A DNA stretch of 64,000 bases from Spirochaetales bacterium (GTDB taxonomy: Bacteria > Spirochaetota > Spirochaetia > JABEVK01). The notes under the pieces are model-generated. The model searched no databases. It was not told the DNA's origin and saw nothing but the letters and a program-made list of their open reading frames with translations. The position numbers and the translations under genes were made by a program. The stretch spans positions 62,001 to 126,000 of the forward strand of contig CANJXC010000009.1 of NCBI GenBank assembly GCA_947478845.1. Direction: 5' to 3'. Numbering within the stretch: the first letter of the stretch is position 1; each line of letters starts with the position of its first letter. This document shows positions 24,980-32,565 of this stretch, piece after piece.

Positions 24980-25897
24980 ATGAAGCGCATATTTTTTGTT
25001 TTGGCAGCCGCAGCACTGTTGCTCGCTGGTTGCGACCTACCGACGGATCCGTCAAAGGGCGGGGCTGGTGGCAACAAGACCTACAGTTGTCCCGATGGAA
25101 CTGGTGGATATGTGGTTCTGACCATTGATTCTGCAGGTACCTTCAGCGTAGAAAATTTATCTCATACGTTAGATTCTGGCACTTGGACGGCTTCCGGGAG
25201 CAACTACTTGCTGCACGGTGGTCAAGACGAAGGACTTTTGACGGTCAGCTCAGGCGGAGCCAAGTACTTCCCCACGGCTAGCATCACCACTTTATACTTT
25301 CAAATGGGCACGGGGGCCACTTCAAACTCTGGTGGGTTAGTTGGCGGAGGCGGTGGCGGAGGTGGTGGCGGAGGTGGTGGCGGCGGCGGCGGAGGCGGCG
25401 GAGCTCCAGCCTCAGCTAGCATTTCCTGGACCGGAGGCGGCACTACCCAATCAGGTTCAACTTATTCTATCAGCAAGATGGTAGGGACAGGGTACAAGAG
25501 ACTTATCCTATCGACTAGCGGGGCCGGCGGGCCGGGTGTGGGGTTCAATATCACCATCAACTTCACCGACGCTGCCTGGACAAAGTTGTGGGACGGTAGC
25601 CCTCACGATTTAGTTTCCTCGGATTTCCAACTCATCGCGGTCAACGCTGTTCTTGGGGGTGCCTACATCGGATGGAGTTATCCCGACACCGGAAGTCCGA
25701 TCACTGGAACACTCTCTGTAAAGGGCTCATTTTCGGGCTCTACCTACACCTTATCGACCTTTAGTACTTCCAATGGCTTCGCCTTCACCTCTGGTACTTA
25801 TGTAAACTATGGTTTCGGTGCAGGTACTAACAACCCCCAAAACACGGGGAGTGCCAACATTGCGATCTCGAACTTTGCCGCAGGTCAGGTCAATTAA
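24980..25897 (+). CDS. Predicted lipoprotein with polyglycine linker (cassette copy 1)
   Basis: 305 residues. MKRIFFVLAAAALLLAGC is a lipoprotein signal (Cys18), preceded by AAGGAGACTCC. The signal and the next 12 or so residues closely resemble those of the lipoprotein gene at 26598. After that the two proteins are unrelated. Residues about 30-115 are a small beta-rich domain (TFSVENLSHTLDSGTWTASG); residues 122-141 are glycine only; residues 146-305 are Ser/Thr/Gly-rich with strands (GFNITINFTD, GTLSVKGSFSGSTYTLSTF). It is likely exposed on the cell surface or in the periplasm. A terminator follows at 25929-25967, then a truncated uppS copy on the other strand. Confidence 0.72.
   Translation: MKRIFFVLAAAALLLAGCDLPTDPSKGGAGGNKTYSCPDGTGGYVVLTIDSAGTFSVENLSHTLDSGTWTASGSNYLLHGGQDEGLLTVSSGGAKYFPTASITTLYFQMGTGATSNSGGLVGGGGGGGGGGGGGGGGGGGGAPASASISWTGGGTTQSGSTYSISKMVGTGYKRLILSTSGAGGPGVGFNITINFTDAAWTKLWDGSPHDLVSSDFQLIAVNAVLGGAYIGWSYPDTGSPITGTLSVKGSFSGSTYTLSTFSTSNGFAFTSGTYVNYGFGAGTNNPQNTGSANIAISNFAAGQVN
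25343..25402 (+). repeat. Five 12-base GGN repeats encoding polyglycine
   Basis: Five in-frame 12-base units, the first three being GGCGGAGGCGGT, GGCGGAGGTGGT and GGCGGAGGTGGT, then two more degenerate ones. They encode 20 glycines (residues 122-141) between the two domains of the lipoprotein. Such tracts can change length by slippage without shifting the frame. Confidence 0.85.
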
Positions 25898-25928
25898 CGC
25901 AGTAGAAGTCAAACGATCTCAGTTTGCT

Positions 25929-25967
25929 CGTGCCAATCCGGAAAGATCTTCCGGGTTGGCACGTTTT
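25929..25967 (+). terminator. Intrinsic terminator after lipoprotein copy 1
   Basis: CGTGCCAA and CCGGAAG on the left pair with CTTCCGG and TTGGCACG on the right (25929-25962), followed by five T (25963-25967). The sequence is unlike the terminator after lipoprotein copy 2, so the terminator belongs to the non-conserved part of the cassette. Confidence 0.88.
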
Positions 25968-25989
25968 TGTGCCCAAACGCGTATATTTC

Positions 25990-26484
25990 CTAGTTCCTCG
26001 AAGGAACTTCCACTTCCACGGCCATCACCTTCCCAAAGTTCCGTTTGCGGCTGGCAAACTCGGCCAAAGCTGCTTCGAGGTCGGCAGCCGTCCAATCGGG
26101 CCACAGTTTGCTGCTAAACACAAACTCGGCGTAGGCGGCCCTCCATAACTGGAAATTGCTCAGCCTCTGTTCGCCCGCGGTGCGGACAACCAAGTCGAGG
26201 TCGGGCACTTCAGGGTGGTCGAGCATCGAAGCCAAGGCCGCCTCGGTGGGCACCTCGCCCGGGTGTCGGGTCTGCCAGCGTGCAAAAGCCCGCACGATTT
26301 CATCGCGGCCGCCGTAGTTGAGTGCTAGGTTGATGGTCATGCCGCTGTGTTCGCGGGTTGCCGACTCCACACGGCGGATAGACTTCTGCACCCCCGCCGG
26401 CAATTGTTCGAGGTCGCCGCTGGCCAACACGCGCAGCTCGAGTTCGTTGTAAAAGTCCATTTCGGCTTCCAGGTGCTTTCCAAT
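25990..26484 (-). pseudogene. Truncated copy of uppS (3' part only)
   Basis: The sequence corresponds to the last 165 or so residues of the intact undecaprenyl diphosphate synthase gene at 28163-28879. Over 156 comparable residues I count about seven differences. Similarity stops abruptly at 26484, four bases before the repeated element at 26488; the corresponding point in the full gene is 28657. The missing part includes the DGNGRW motif with the catalytic aspartate, and no start codon with a ribosome site remains, so it cannot make an active enzyme. An internal ATG at 26460 (MDFYNELELRV) could at most start a 156-residue fragment. Few changes and an open frame suggest that the duplication is recent or that the copy is refreshed by gene conversion. 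Confidence 0.88.
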
Positions 26485-26487
26485 TTG

Positions 26488-26549
26488 CAGAAAACCTCCC
26501 CATCACCCGAAAGGGTGAATCGGCGAAAATTCACCCTTTCGGGTGATTC
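26488..26549 (+). repeat. 62-base repeated element, copy 2
   Basis: Same block as at 24869-24930. Here the 19-base inverted repeat (26502-26520 and 26529-26547, spacer CGGCGAAA) is perfect. It is joined on the left directly to the truncated uppS end and lies 49 bases before the ATG of the second lipoprotein gene. Confidence 0.88.
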
Positions 26550-26597
26550 CGACATCTCTCTGGTCGCGCGAGGATAGTGGATTACGAAGGAGACTCC

Positions 26598-28076
26598 ATG
26601 AAGCTCATACTTTTTATTCTCGCAGCCACGGCACTTTTGCTGGCTAGTTGTGATCAACCGACCGACTCGCCAAAAGCCCCGGCTGGCCCCACGAGTTCGG
26701 TGCCAACCACCTTGGGAGACGCCCCTGGGATTGCCACCGGTTTCGGGACGGGCGGTGTCGCCACTTTTGGTTCCAGCGGAAGTTCTACCTCTATTTTCGG
26801 CGCTAGAGTTGATTCCAGCAATCGGATCCTAGCGATTCAGTACGAGATGTCGCTAGGGCAGGGAGGTTCAATAGCTACAACGAAATTGGTGCGCTACACG
26901 GAAGCGGGAAGCTTGGATACCAGCTTTGGATCCGGGGGCTATTTTGTTCCCCCCACTGTTGCGACAATCGCGACCGCCCTCGGTGTGACTACCTCCGGCA
27001 CACCATCAGTACGTTTTGAGGAATTAGCGGTCGACGCTGACGGATCGGTGTACCTTTGCGGCACTCTCTACTCGGGAGTGTACGGTAGCGCAACCCTGTA
27101 CACATCTTTTCTTGTGAAAGTCACTTCGACCGGCGGCTTGGACACCAGCTTCGGTACAATCGGTACAAATGGGTACCTGAACTTGGGTAATGTGGATGGT
27201 GCGATGGTTCACTCTTTGGCTAGCGGTGTTGTGGTGTCGTTTACATCTGGATCCACCTATGCCACGATTGTAGAGAAAGTCAGTGCTGCCGGGGTCGCAG
27301 GCCCTCAATGCACTGTGGAAGGGGCCACAGGCCTAACCCTTAATGTCGCAGCACCCACGAATGGTCAGACTGGTGAGTACTCCAACCCCGTGAGTTCTCT
27401 TCTTTCGCCGGATGGAAAGTATCTCTATGTACCTGTCTATTTGGTTACTACAGCCAGCAACGTGCTGACGCGGACCCTGAAAGTGGCAAAATTGGACTTG
27501 ACTGGAGATACTCCGGCTCTCGTCTCGGCGTACGGAGCCGGCGGATACGCCAAAACAGATCTTACCCCGTACTCGAGCAGCTATGGGTTCAGCATTTGGG
27601 GGGGGAATGTGGTCGATGGCGATGGCAACGTTATCATATTGGCCCAATCACGCTCGTTGGCCTCCGGTTCTGGGTCACAGACATCAGCAGGATTTCGACT
27701 CGTGCGCTTCACAGCAGGTGGTACTTACGACAACACGGGGTTTGATTCAGCCTATCATTACCCTACCGGTGACGTTAGCGTATGGAGCGCTATTCTTGCC
27801 GGTGGGAAGTTGATTTTTGGGGGCAGTTATCATGCCACCGGGTCAACCACCAGCTCCGGTTGCTTGCTGCGATTCGACAGCACGACCGGTGCGCAGGATA
27901 CGACGTACGGTACGAGCGGTATCCTTAAACCCCTATCGTCTTTGAACGCGCCTAGCTCCTTTATCACGGCTTTGATTCTCGACCGGGGGTCCATTTTGGC
28001 AATAGGCAACACAATGGGTGCCTCGTCGTCTGGGAGCATGTCCAGTATGACCACAGTGATGGTGCGCCTCCAATAG
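26598..28076 (+). CDS. Predicted lipoprotein with delta-60-like repeats (cassette copy 2)
   Basis: 492 residues. MKLILFILAATALLLASC is a lipoprotein signal (Cys18) preceded by the same AAGGAGACTCC leader as the gene at 24980. The mature part contains motifs like GSLDTSFGSGGYF and GGLDTSFGTIGTNGYL, and later TGAQDTTYGTSGIL, which resemble delta-60 repeats, a beta-propeller-like repeat family in large secreted proteins. Between them are strands such as DGSVYLCGTLYSG and DGNVIILAQSRS. This suggests one beta-propeller domain on the outside of the cell or in the periplasm. It shares only the first 30 or so residues with its neighbour. It ends at a bidirectional terminator shared with uppS. Confidence 0.75.
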   Translation: MKLILFILAATALLLASCDQPTDSPKAPAGPTSSVPTTLGDAPGIATGFGTGGVATFGSSGSSTSIFGARVDSSNRILAIQYEMSLGQGGSIATTKLVRYTEAGSLDTSFGSGGYFVPPTVATIATALGVTTSGTPSVRFEELAVDADGSVYLCGTLYSGVYGSATLYTSFLVKVTSTGGLDTSFGTIGTNGYLNLGNVDGAMVHSLASGVVVSFTSGSTYATIVEKVSAAGVAGPQCTVEGATGLTLNVAAPTNGQTGEYSNPVSSLLSPDGKYLYVPVYLVTTASNVLTRTLKVAKLDLTGDTPALVSAYGAGGYAKTDLTPYSSSYGFSIWGGNVVDGDGNVIILAQSRSLASGSGSQTSAGFRLVRFTAGGTYDNTGFDSAYHYPTGDVSVWSAILAGGKLIFGGSYHATGSTTSSGCLLRFDSTTGAQDTTYGTSGILKPLSSLNAPSSFITALILDRGSILAIGNTMGASSSGSMSSMTTVMVRLQ

Positions 28077-28100
28077 CCTTGTTGGTTCTCGTTCTGAGCT

Positions 28101-28132
28101 AGAAAAAAAGGGGCCCTCTGGGGCCCCTTTTT
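28101..28132. terminator. Bidirectional terminator between lipoprotein copy 2 and uppS
   Basis: GGGGCCC (28110-28116) pairs with GGGCCCC (28121-28127) with a TCTG loop, flanked by A7 on the left and T5 on the right, so it can act for both convergent genes. Confidence 0.85.
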
Positions 28133-28162
28133 CTTAAGTCTCAACCTTTTCTTCCCGGAAGT

Positions 28163-28879
28163 TTAGTTCCTCGAAGGTACTTCCACTTCCACGGCCATCA
28201 CCTTCCCAAAGTTCCGTTTGCGACTGGTGAACTCGGCCAGGGCAGCGTCGAGGTCGGCTGCCGTCCAATCGGGCCACAGTTTGCTGCTGAACACAAACTC
28301 GGCGTAGGCGACCCTCCACAACTGGAAATTGCTCAGCCTCTGTTCGCCGGCGGTGCGGACGACCAAATCGAGGTCGGGCACTTCAGGGTGGTCGAGCATC
28401 GAACTCAAGGCCGCCTCGGTGGGCACCTCGCCCGGGTGTCGGGCCTGCCAGCGTGCAAAAGTCCGCACGATTTCATCGCGGCCGCCGTAGTTGAGTGCTA
28501 GGTTGATGGTCATCCCGCTGTGTTCGCGGGTTGCCGACTCCACACGGCGGATAGACTTCTGCACCCCCGCCGGCAATTGTTCGAGGTCGCCGCTGGCCAA
28601 CACGCGCAACTCGAGTTCGTTGTAAAAGTCCATTTCGGCTTCCAGGTGCTTTCCAATGAGGCCCATGAGGAAGTCCACCTCGCGGGTGGGGCGGCCGCTG
28701 TTCTCGGTGGAAAATACATAGAGGGTGAGGAACTTCACGCCAGCTTCGGCGGCGGCCCGGGTGACGCGCCTAGCAGCCTTGAGCCCTTCTAGGTGGCCCT
28801 GCGAGCGGTCTTTTCCTTGGCGCGTGGCCCAGCGTCCGTTTCCGTCCATGATGATGCCAAGGTGTAAGGGGTGTTTCAC
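28163..28879 (-). CDS. uppS: Isoprenyl transferase / undecaprenyl diphosphate synthase
   Basis: 238 residues from a GTG at 28879 with AGGAG seven bases upstream. HLGIIMDGNGRWA (catalytic Asp12), TLYVFSTENSGRP, LNYGGRDEI and DLVVRTAGEQRLSNFQLWRVAYAEF with the downstream W.DW segment are all typical of cis-prenyltransferases, which make the C55 lipid carrier for peptidoglycan and surface glycans. Length is normal, so this is the functional copy; a truncated duplicate of its 3' part lies at 25990-26484. It is divergent from the membrane LuxR gene. The usual partner cdsA is not adjacent. Confidence 0.93.
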   Translation of the reverse strand: MKHPLHLGIIMDGNGRWATRQGKDRSQGHLEGLKAARRVTRAAAEAGVKFLTLYVFSTENSGRPTREVDFLMGLIGKHLEAEMDFYNELELRVLASGDLEQLPAGVQKSIRRVESATREHSGMTINLALNYGGRDEIVRTFARWQARHPGEVPTEAALSSMLDHPEVPDLDLVVRTAGEQRLSNFQLWRVAYAEFVFSSKLWPDWTAADLDAALAEFTSRKRNFGKVMAVEVEVPSRN

Positions 28880-28924
28880 GGTGTACTCCTGCCGAGAGTA
28901 TGCCAGACTCTGTCGGTAATACCC

Positions 28925-28962
28925 ATGAGACGGTCTAGTACTAACGTCTCATATGGTATAGT
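28925..28962 (+). promoter_or_regulatory. Promoter region with inverted repeat before the LuxR-type gene
   Basis: ATGAGACG (28925-28932) and CGTCTCAT (28945-28952) form a perfect 8-base inverted repeat with a 12-base spacer, followed by TATAGT (28957-28962), a likely -10 box that ends five bases before the ATG at 28968. No -35 consensus is visible; the repeat covers its place, as expected for an activator-dependent or autoregulated promoter. Confidence 0.55.
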
Positions 28963-28967
28963 AACCC

Positions 28968-29921
28968 ATGCTTTGGAGTCTTTTGGTGCCCTTGCTGGCC
29001 GTCCTTTCGGGAGTTCCTGCTCTCACCATCGCCTGGCTCGCCGGGCATCAGACCCGAGATCCGGCGCGCCGCTTATTTGCTGGAGGTCTGTCCCTCCTGA
29101 CCGCGATCATCGTGTTGGTGATGGCCGGAGTTTTTGTCGACCTTCGTCCCCTTGCCGATTCGCTGACTTCAGGCCCGGGGCTCAAGTTTGTTTTTTGGAA
29201 TCTCACTTTTCTCGTCGCCTTCGCCAGTCTAATCGTGTTCCGGAGGTTCTCGACGGTGGTGCTCGGGCAGCCTCGTCCCCTTGGGGTGGTCTTCTGGACC
29301 TTTAGTGTGATTTTTTACGCGGGGGCTCTGCTGTTGGGCTTTGTCAGCGACCCGCCTGTTCTCGACTTTCAGGGTAACACCCCTTCTGGGCTGGCAACAG
29401 CCTACTACTTGGTGGGCATTAGCAGTCCGGCTTGGAGGGTGTGGCGAGGACGGAAATCTCTTCCTCGCTGGCTTGAGCCCCTGGTGGGGAAGTTGGCTTG
29501 GATACTTTTGCCGCTAGGTGTTTTGACGCTTTTGTGGGAAACCCTGAGGGGGCTGGGGCTTCTGACTGGCTGGCCCTCGTTGACCCCTTTGGTGTTTCTG
29601 AGTTTCTTTGCCCTGGTTACCTACGAGCTGGTGCGCCGCTTTCCATCACCGGGTATGGCCACCGATGCCCGCACCCAGGCCGAGAGGCTTGTCGAGAAGT
29701 TTCCGTCACAAAAAATCACCCCACGCGAGCAGGAAATCCTGATTCTTCTGCTGGAAGGCCGCAAGAATCAGCAGATCGCCTCGGTGTTGGGAGTTTCAGG
29801 GCACACGGTGAAGAACCACGTATACAACCTGTACCAAAAACTCGGTACCGATAACCGGCTTGAATTGCAGGCGCTCGCCGCGGACAGTAGTCCTATGGGC
29901 TCTTGGCAAACTCCAAAGTGA
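28968..29921 (+). CDS. Membrane protein with C-terminal LuxR-type helix-turn-helix
   Basis: 317 residues. The first 220 hold six or seven hydrophobic helices; the last 70 or so are a LuxR/GerE DNA-binding domain (ITPREQEILILLLEGRKNQQIASVLGVS, then HTVKNHVYNLYQKLGTDNRLEL). There is no receiver domain, so it is probably a one-component regulator that senses a signal in or across the membrane while bound to DNA. The start has no Shine-Dalgarno sequence; TATAGT ends five bases upstream and an 8-base inverted repeat precedes it, so autoregulation is plausible. Its target might be the divergent uppS gene or distant genes. Its 3' end overlaps the GH31-like gene by 29 bases. Confidence 0.82.
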   Translation: MLWSLLVPLLAVLSGVPALTIAWLAGHQTRDPARRLFAGGLSLLTAIIVLVMAGVFVDLRPLADSLTSGPGLKFVFWNLTFLVAFASLIVFRRFSTVVLGQPRPLGVVFWTFSVIFYAGALLLGFVSDPPVLDFQGNTPSGLATAYYLVGISSPAWRVWRGRKSLPRWLEPLVGKLAWILLPLGVLTLLWETLRGLGLLTGWPSLTPLVFLSFFALVTYELVRRFPSPGMATDARTQAERLVEKFPSQKITPREQEILILLLEGRKNQQIASVLGVSGHTVKNHVYNLYQKLGTDNRLELQALAADSSPMGSWQTPK

Positions 29922-32166
29922 TGGTTTGGGGCTTATCGGGGTTGAACAGCTTGATGAGCAGAGAGTTGTCGTTTTCATACCAAGCCGCGCTCCGGTCGGT
30001 CTCGGTCACTCCGAAGGAATCTCCATACTTGGTTATGCCTTTTCCATCAATTTTGACAATTTTCGGGTTATAGACCTTGTGGATGCGCAACAAAAGATAC
30101 GGGTCTGAGTACCTCATGCGGGGGCCAGCTGCTTCTAATTCGCTTTGGATGACCATTTGGCCTCCCGAATAGCCGTAGTTGAACTTGACCGTCGTGATCA
30201 GCCCTCGTTCGTCGTCGTGGCTGAACCCATCGTCTACAGAGTAGTACCCCGACCCAAAGCCTCCGGGGTAAACGTGGAACAAGAAGGGGCTATAGGTGGC
30301 CTTCTCATCAAAGATTTCGGGCTCGCGGACCGGTATGAAGCTCCCCGCCCGCACAAAGAGCACCGGGAAGTCAGGGCGGTTGGTCATGTCATAGCTTTCT
30401 CCGCCGCTGAACTCATCACCGTCGGGGAACTCAAACCAAAGCCCTCCGCCTGGCAAATAAACCTTACGGGTGGGTGAGTCATTGACGGCAGGTGCTACCA
30501 AGATCGAATCGCCTAGCAGGTATTCGTCACGAATCGCTCTGGCCTTCACATCATTTGGATAGGCCCAGAACAGGGGCCTGATAGCCGGCACTCCTGTTTG
30601 AGCCGATTGGCGCAAAATCTCGACCATCGTTGGTTTGAGGCTCGAACGGCGGTCGAGCATCGATTTGAAAAGTTTTTTGTCCTTGTCTGGGAGGTTCGAC
30701 CACCAAGTAGCCGGATCTTGTCCGGCATCCAGAACCAAGTAGGGGTTCATGACGGCCAGCTGCAGTCCCCGCCAGGTGGCAGCCGAATGTTCGGGGTCGG
30801 CCAGGCCGGTGATATCGAGCTTCACCTGTGCCGAGCCAAATCCGGACAGGCCCACGGAAAGCAGCCGATCCAGCAACCCCTGGTCGTCTGCACCGGCAAC
30901 GGCCACCAATTCTGGAGCTCCCCATCGGGCCGAGCCGACGAATCCACTCTGCCAAGTGATCCAAGGACGTGCGGTCGGCAGGGCGGCGCGCTGGGCCTCC
31001 CACGTGCTTTGAGCCAACCAAGCCGGGAAAAGGTTGTTCGCCCGAGCCAACAGGAAGTTTTTTCCGCCTTCGGGATACACTTTGTCCCAACCCGCGGGGG
31101 CAAAAGTTGCCGGCAAGGCTATGCCTCGTCCGGGCACCGGGCGCAAGGGCTCCAGAACGGTAAAGTGCGCCGCTTCCAGAGCCTTGACTTGCCCTTCGGT
31201 GGCCTCACCGAGGAGGGCTCGTCCCACCGACAGCCGAGCGCGACGAAGAAACTCGCCGTTGTTGCCAGGGGGCAAAACAAATCCAGTAGTGGCTCCCGAA
31301 GCGGGAGTTCGGCCCAAACGTCCGGTGACTGCGGTCATTTGACCCACCACCTCGGCCACGGTGCGCTCGGTCCAGAAAATCAGGTCTAGGCCCCCGTTGA
31401 GCGTACCCACAAAGGGAGTAGCGGTAAGATTCACGTAGCTCTGGTAGGAGTTGTCAACCAAGAAACCAAAGGGACTCGGTGCCCCCGAGGCCAGAACAAA
31501 AGGTACCCCCCACGGCCCGCTGCCCTCCTCTCCGGAGGTGGTCCAAAGGCGGACCCATTGGCCAGCTTTATCGAGGCCCGTGCCCGCCGACCCCAAGCCG
31601 GTCCACAAGGGCTGGGCGGCCATGGAGAACTCCTGTTTGAGGCGCTTTTTCCAAAGACTTGGCCCCGACGGCGTCTGAAAAAGCAGGAGTTGTCCTTGCC
31701 GGATTTGCCAGGCAAGACTGGTTTTGTCGAGACTGAGTTCGAGGTCTTTGGAGGTAAGGATGAGCTGGGTCTCGGTCTCCTTGGCGCTCATGTCCAACCG
31801 TGCCGTTGGCCAAGTGCGGGGCAAGGGCGATGCCGGTTCGGCTTCCAAAGTCTGGGGGAACCAGAGGCGCACGCTGCGGCTGGTGAGGAAGGCTACCGAG
31901 GCAGTACGTCCATCTTTCAGCGTCAGCACCACGCCATTACCGACCTTATTCCAGCTGGTCACCGGCGGAAGCGGTTTCCAAGAGCCCTCCAAAAACTGTT
32001 CGCGGCTGACGAGCCGGTGATCATCATCAATTTCGGGCGGCGGAACCGGCGGACGGGGTGGGGTAGGTTCCCCGAGCGATGGTGCCGGGTTCACCGGAGG
32101 TGAAGCGCACTGAGCCAAGATCAAAAGCAGTCCCAGAACGGGAAGAATTAGTCCGCGACGATTCAT
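29893..32166 (-). CDS. Lipoprotein related to glycoside hydrolase family 31
   Basis: 757 residues. The signal ends in LAQC (lipobox), followed by a proline-rich linker (NPAPSLGEPTPPRPPVPPP). The C-terminal half matches family 31: SGFVGSARWGAPELVAVAGADDQ, then GLSGFGSAQVKLDITGL, RPLFWAYPNDVKARAIRDEYLLGDSILVAPA and the C-terminal beta domains. Family members cleave alpha-glucosides or alpha-xylosides, or transfer sugars. The segment that normally carries the catalytic nucleophile (WLDMNEP-like) seems absent or altered, so activity is doubtful. ATG at 32166, no Shine-Dalgarno sequence; GATAAA ends five bases upstream. It overlaps the LuxR gene by 29 bases. Confidence 0.75.
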   Translation of the reverse strand: MNRRGLILPVLGLLLILAQCASPPVNPAPSLGEPTPPRPPVPPPEIDDDHRLVSREQFLEGSWKPLPPVTSWNKVGNGVVLTLKDGRTASVAFLTSRSVRLWFPQTLEAEPASPLPRTWPTARLDMSAKETETQLILTSKDLELSLDKTSLAWQIRQGQLLLFQTPSGPSLWKKRLKQEFSMAAQPLWTGLGSAGTGLDKAGQWVRLWTTSGEEGSGPWGVPFVLASGAPSPFGFLVDNSYQSYVNLTATPFVGTLNGGLDLIFWTERTVAEVVGQMTAVTGRLGRTPASGATTGFVLPPGNNGEFLRRARLSVGRALLGEATEGQVKALEAAHFTVLEPLRPVPGRGIALPATFAPAGWDKVYPEGGKNFLLARANNLFPAWLAQSTWEAQRAALPTARPWITWQSGFVGSARWGAPELVAVAGADDQGLLDRLLSVGLSGFGSAQVKLDITGLADPEHSAATWRGLQLAVMNPYLVLDAGQDPATWWSNLPDKDKKLFKSMLDRRSSLKPTMVEILRQSAQTGVPAIRPLFWAYPNDVKARAIRDEYLLGDSILVAPAVNDSPTRKVYLPGGGLWFEFPDGDEFSGGESYDMTNRPDFPVLFVRAGSFIPVREPEIFDEKATYSPFLFHVYPGGFGSGYYSVDDGFSHDDERGLITTVKFNYGYSGGQMVIQSELEAAGPRMRYSDPYLLLRIHKVYNPKIVKIDGKGITKYGDSFGVTETDRSAAWYENDNSLLIKLFNPDKPQTITLEFAKSP

Positions 32167-32280
32167 AATTCTTTATCGGTGCAAATGAGGGAGGAGAATA
32201 CACCGATTTTCTGCCCGAAAAAGGGCAAAAAAGTGGGAATAACCTTGATTCTTCCGAGAAACTGAGAACAATGAGTTCGT

Positions 32281-32556
32281 ATGCTGCCTATCGAAACGGG
32301 GCGAGAGCTCTGGATTGATGCCATTGCCCAAACATATTCTTTGAATCCCGACCTCGTCCGCCGGTTGGAAGAGGAGTTCCGTGCGTTGAGCTCCCAGACC
32401 CTTGAGGAGTTTGTCACCCGACGGCACGGCGAGTTGCAAAAGCATGGCCTGCGCAACGAGGCCATTTACCGCCAGCTTCAAGCTGAGTCCGAACTACGGC
32501 GCTATCGGTCGCCCGCGCTGAGCCTCCGCCAAGTCCGGCGGATCATTTACGGTTAG
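32281..32556 (+). CDS. Small helical protein upstream of glmS, unknown function
   Basis: 91 residues, all predicted helix and strongly charged (LVRRLEEEFRALSSQTLEEFVTRRHGELQKHG then RYRSPALSLRQVRRIIYG). There is no signal or membrane segment. It ends nine bases before the glmS ATG, with that gene's AGGAGA in between, so the two are co-transcribed. Pattern and position suggest a conserved cytoplasmic protein, but I do not recognise it. The ATG at 32281 has no Shine-Dalgarno sequence; TTGATT (32245-32250) and AACAAT (32267-32272) could be a promoter giving a very short leader. Confidence 0.7.
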   Translation: MLPIETGRELWIDAIAQTYSLNPDLVRRLEEEFRALSSQTLEEFVTRRHGELQKHGLRNEAIYRQLQAESELRRYRSPALSLRQVRRIIYG

Positions 32557-32565
32557 GAGAACCCC

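Noticed and set aside
25343-25402. GGN repeats as a CRISPR-like or non-coding array
   Set aside because: The units are 12 bases, without spacers, in frame inside a lipoprotein gene.
25990-26460. Truncated uppS as a second functional prenyltransferase
   Set aside because: The fragment lacks DGNGRW with its catalytic aspartate and has no start site with a Shine-Dalgarno sequence.
24869-26549. Integron or insertion-sequence origin of the duplicated block
   Set aside because: There is no transposase, integrase, target-site duplication or attC-like structure; the units are bounded by uppS sequence instead.
32557-32565. glmS ribozyme or riboswitch upstream of glmS
   Set aside because: Only nine bases lie between the preceding gene and glmS, too short for the ribozyme; no such fold was seen within the upstream gene.
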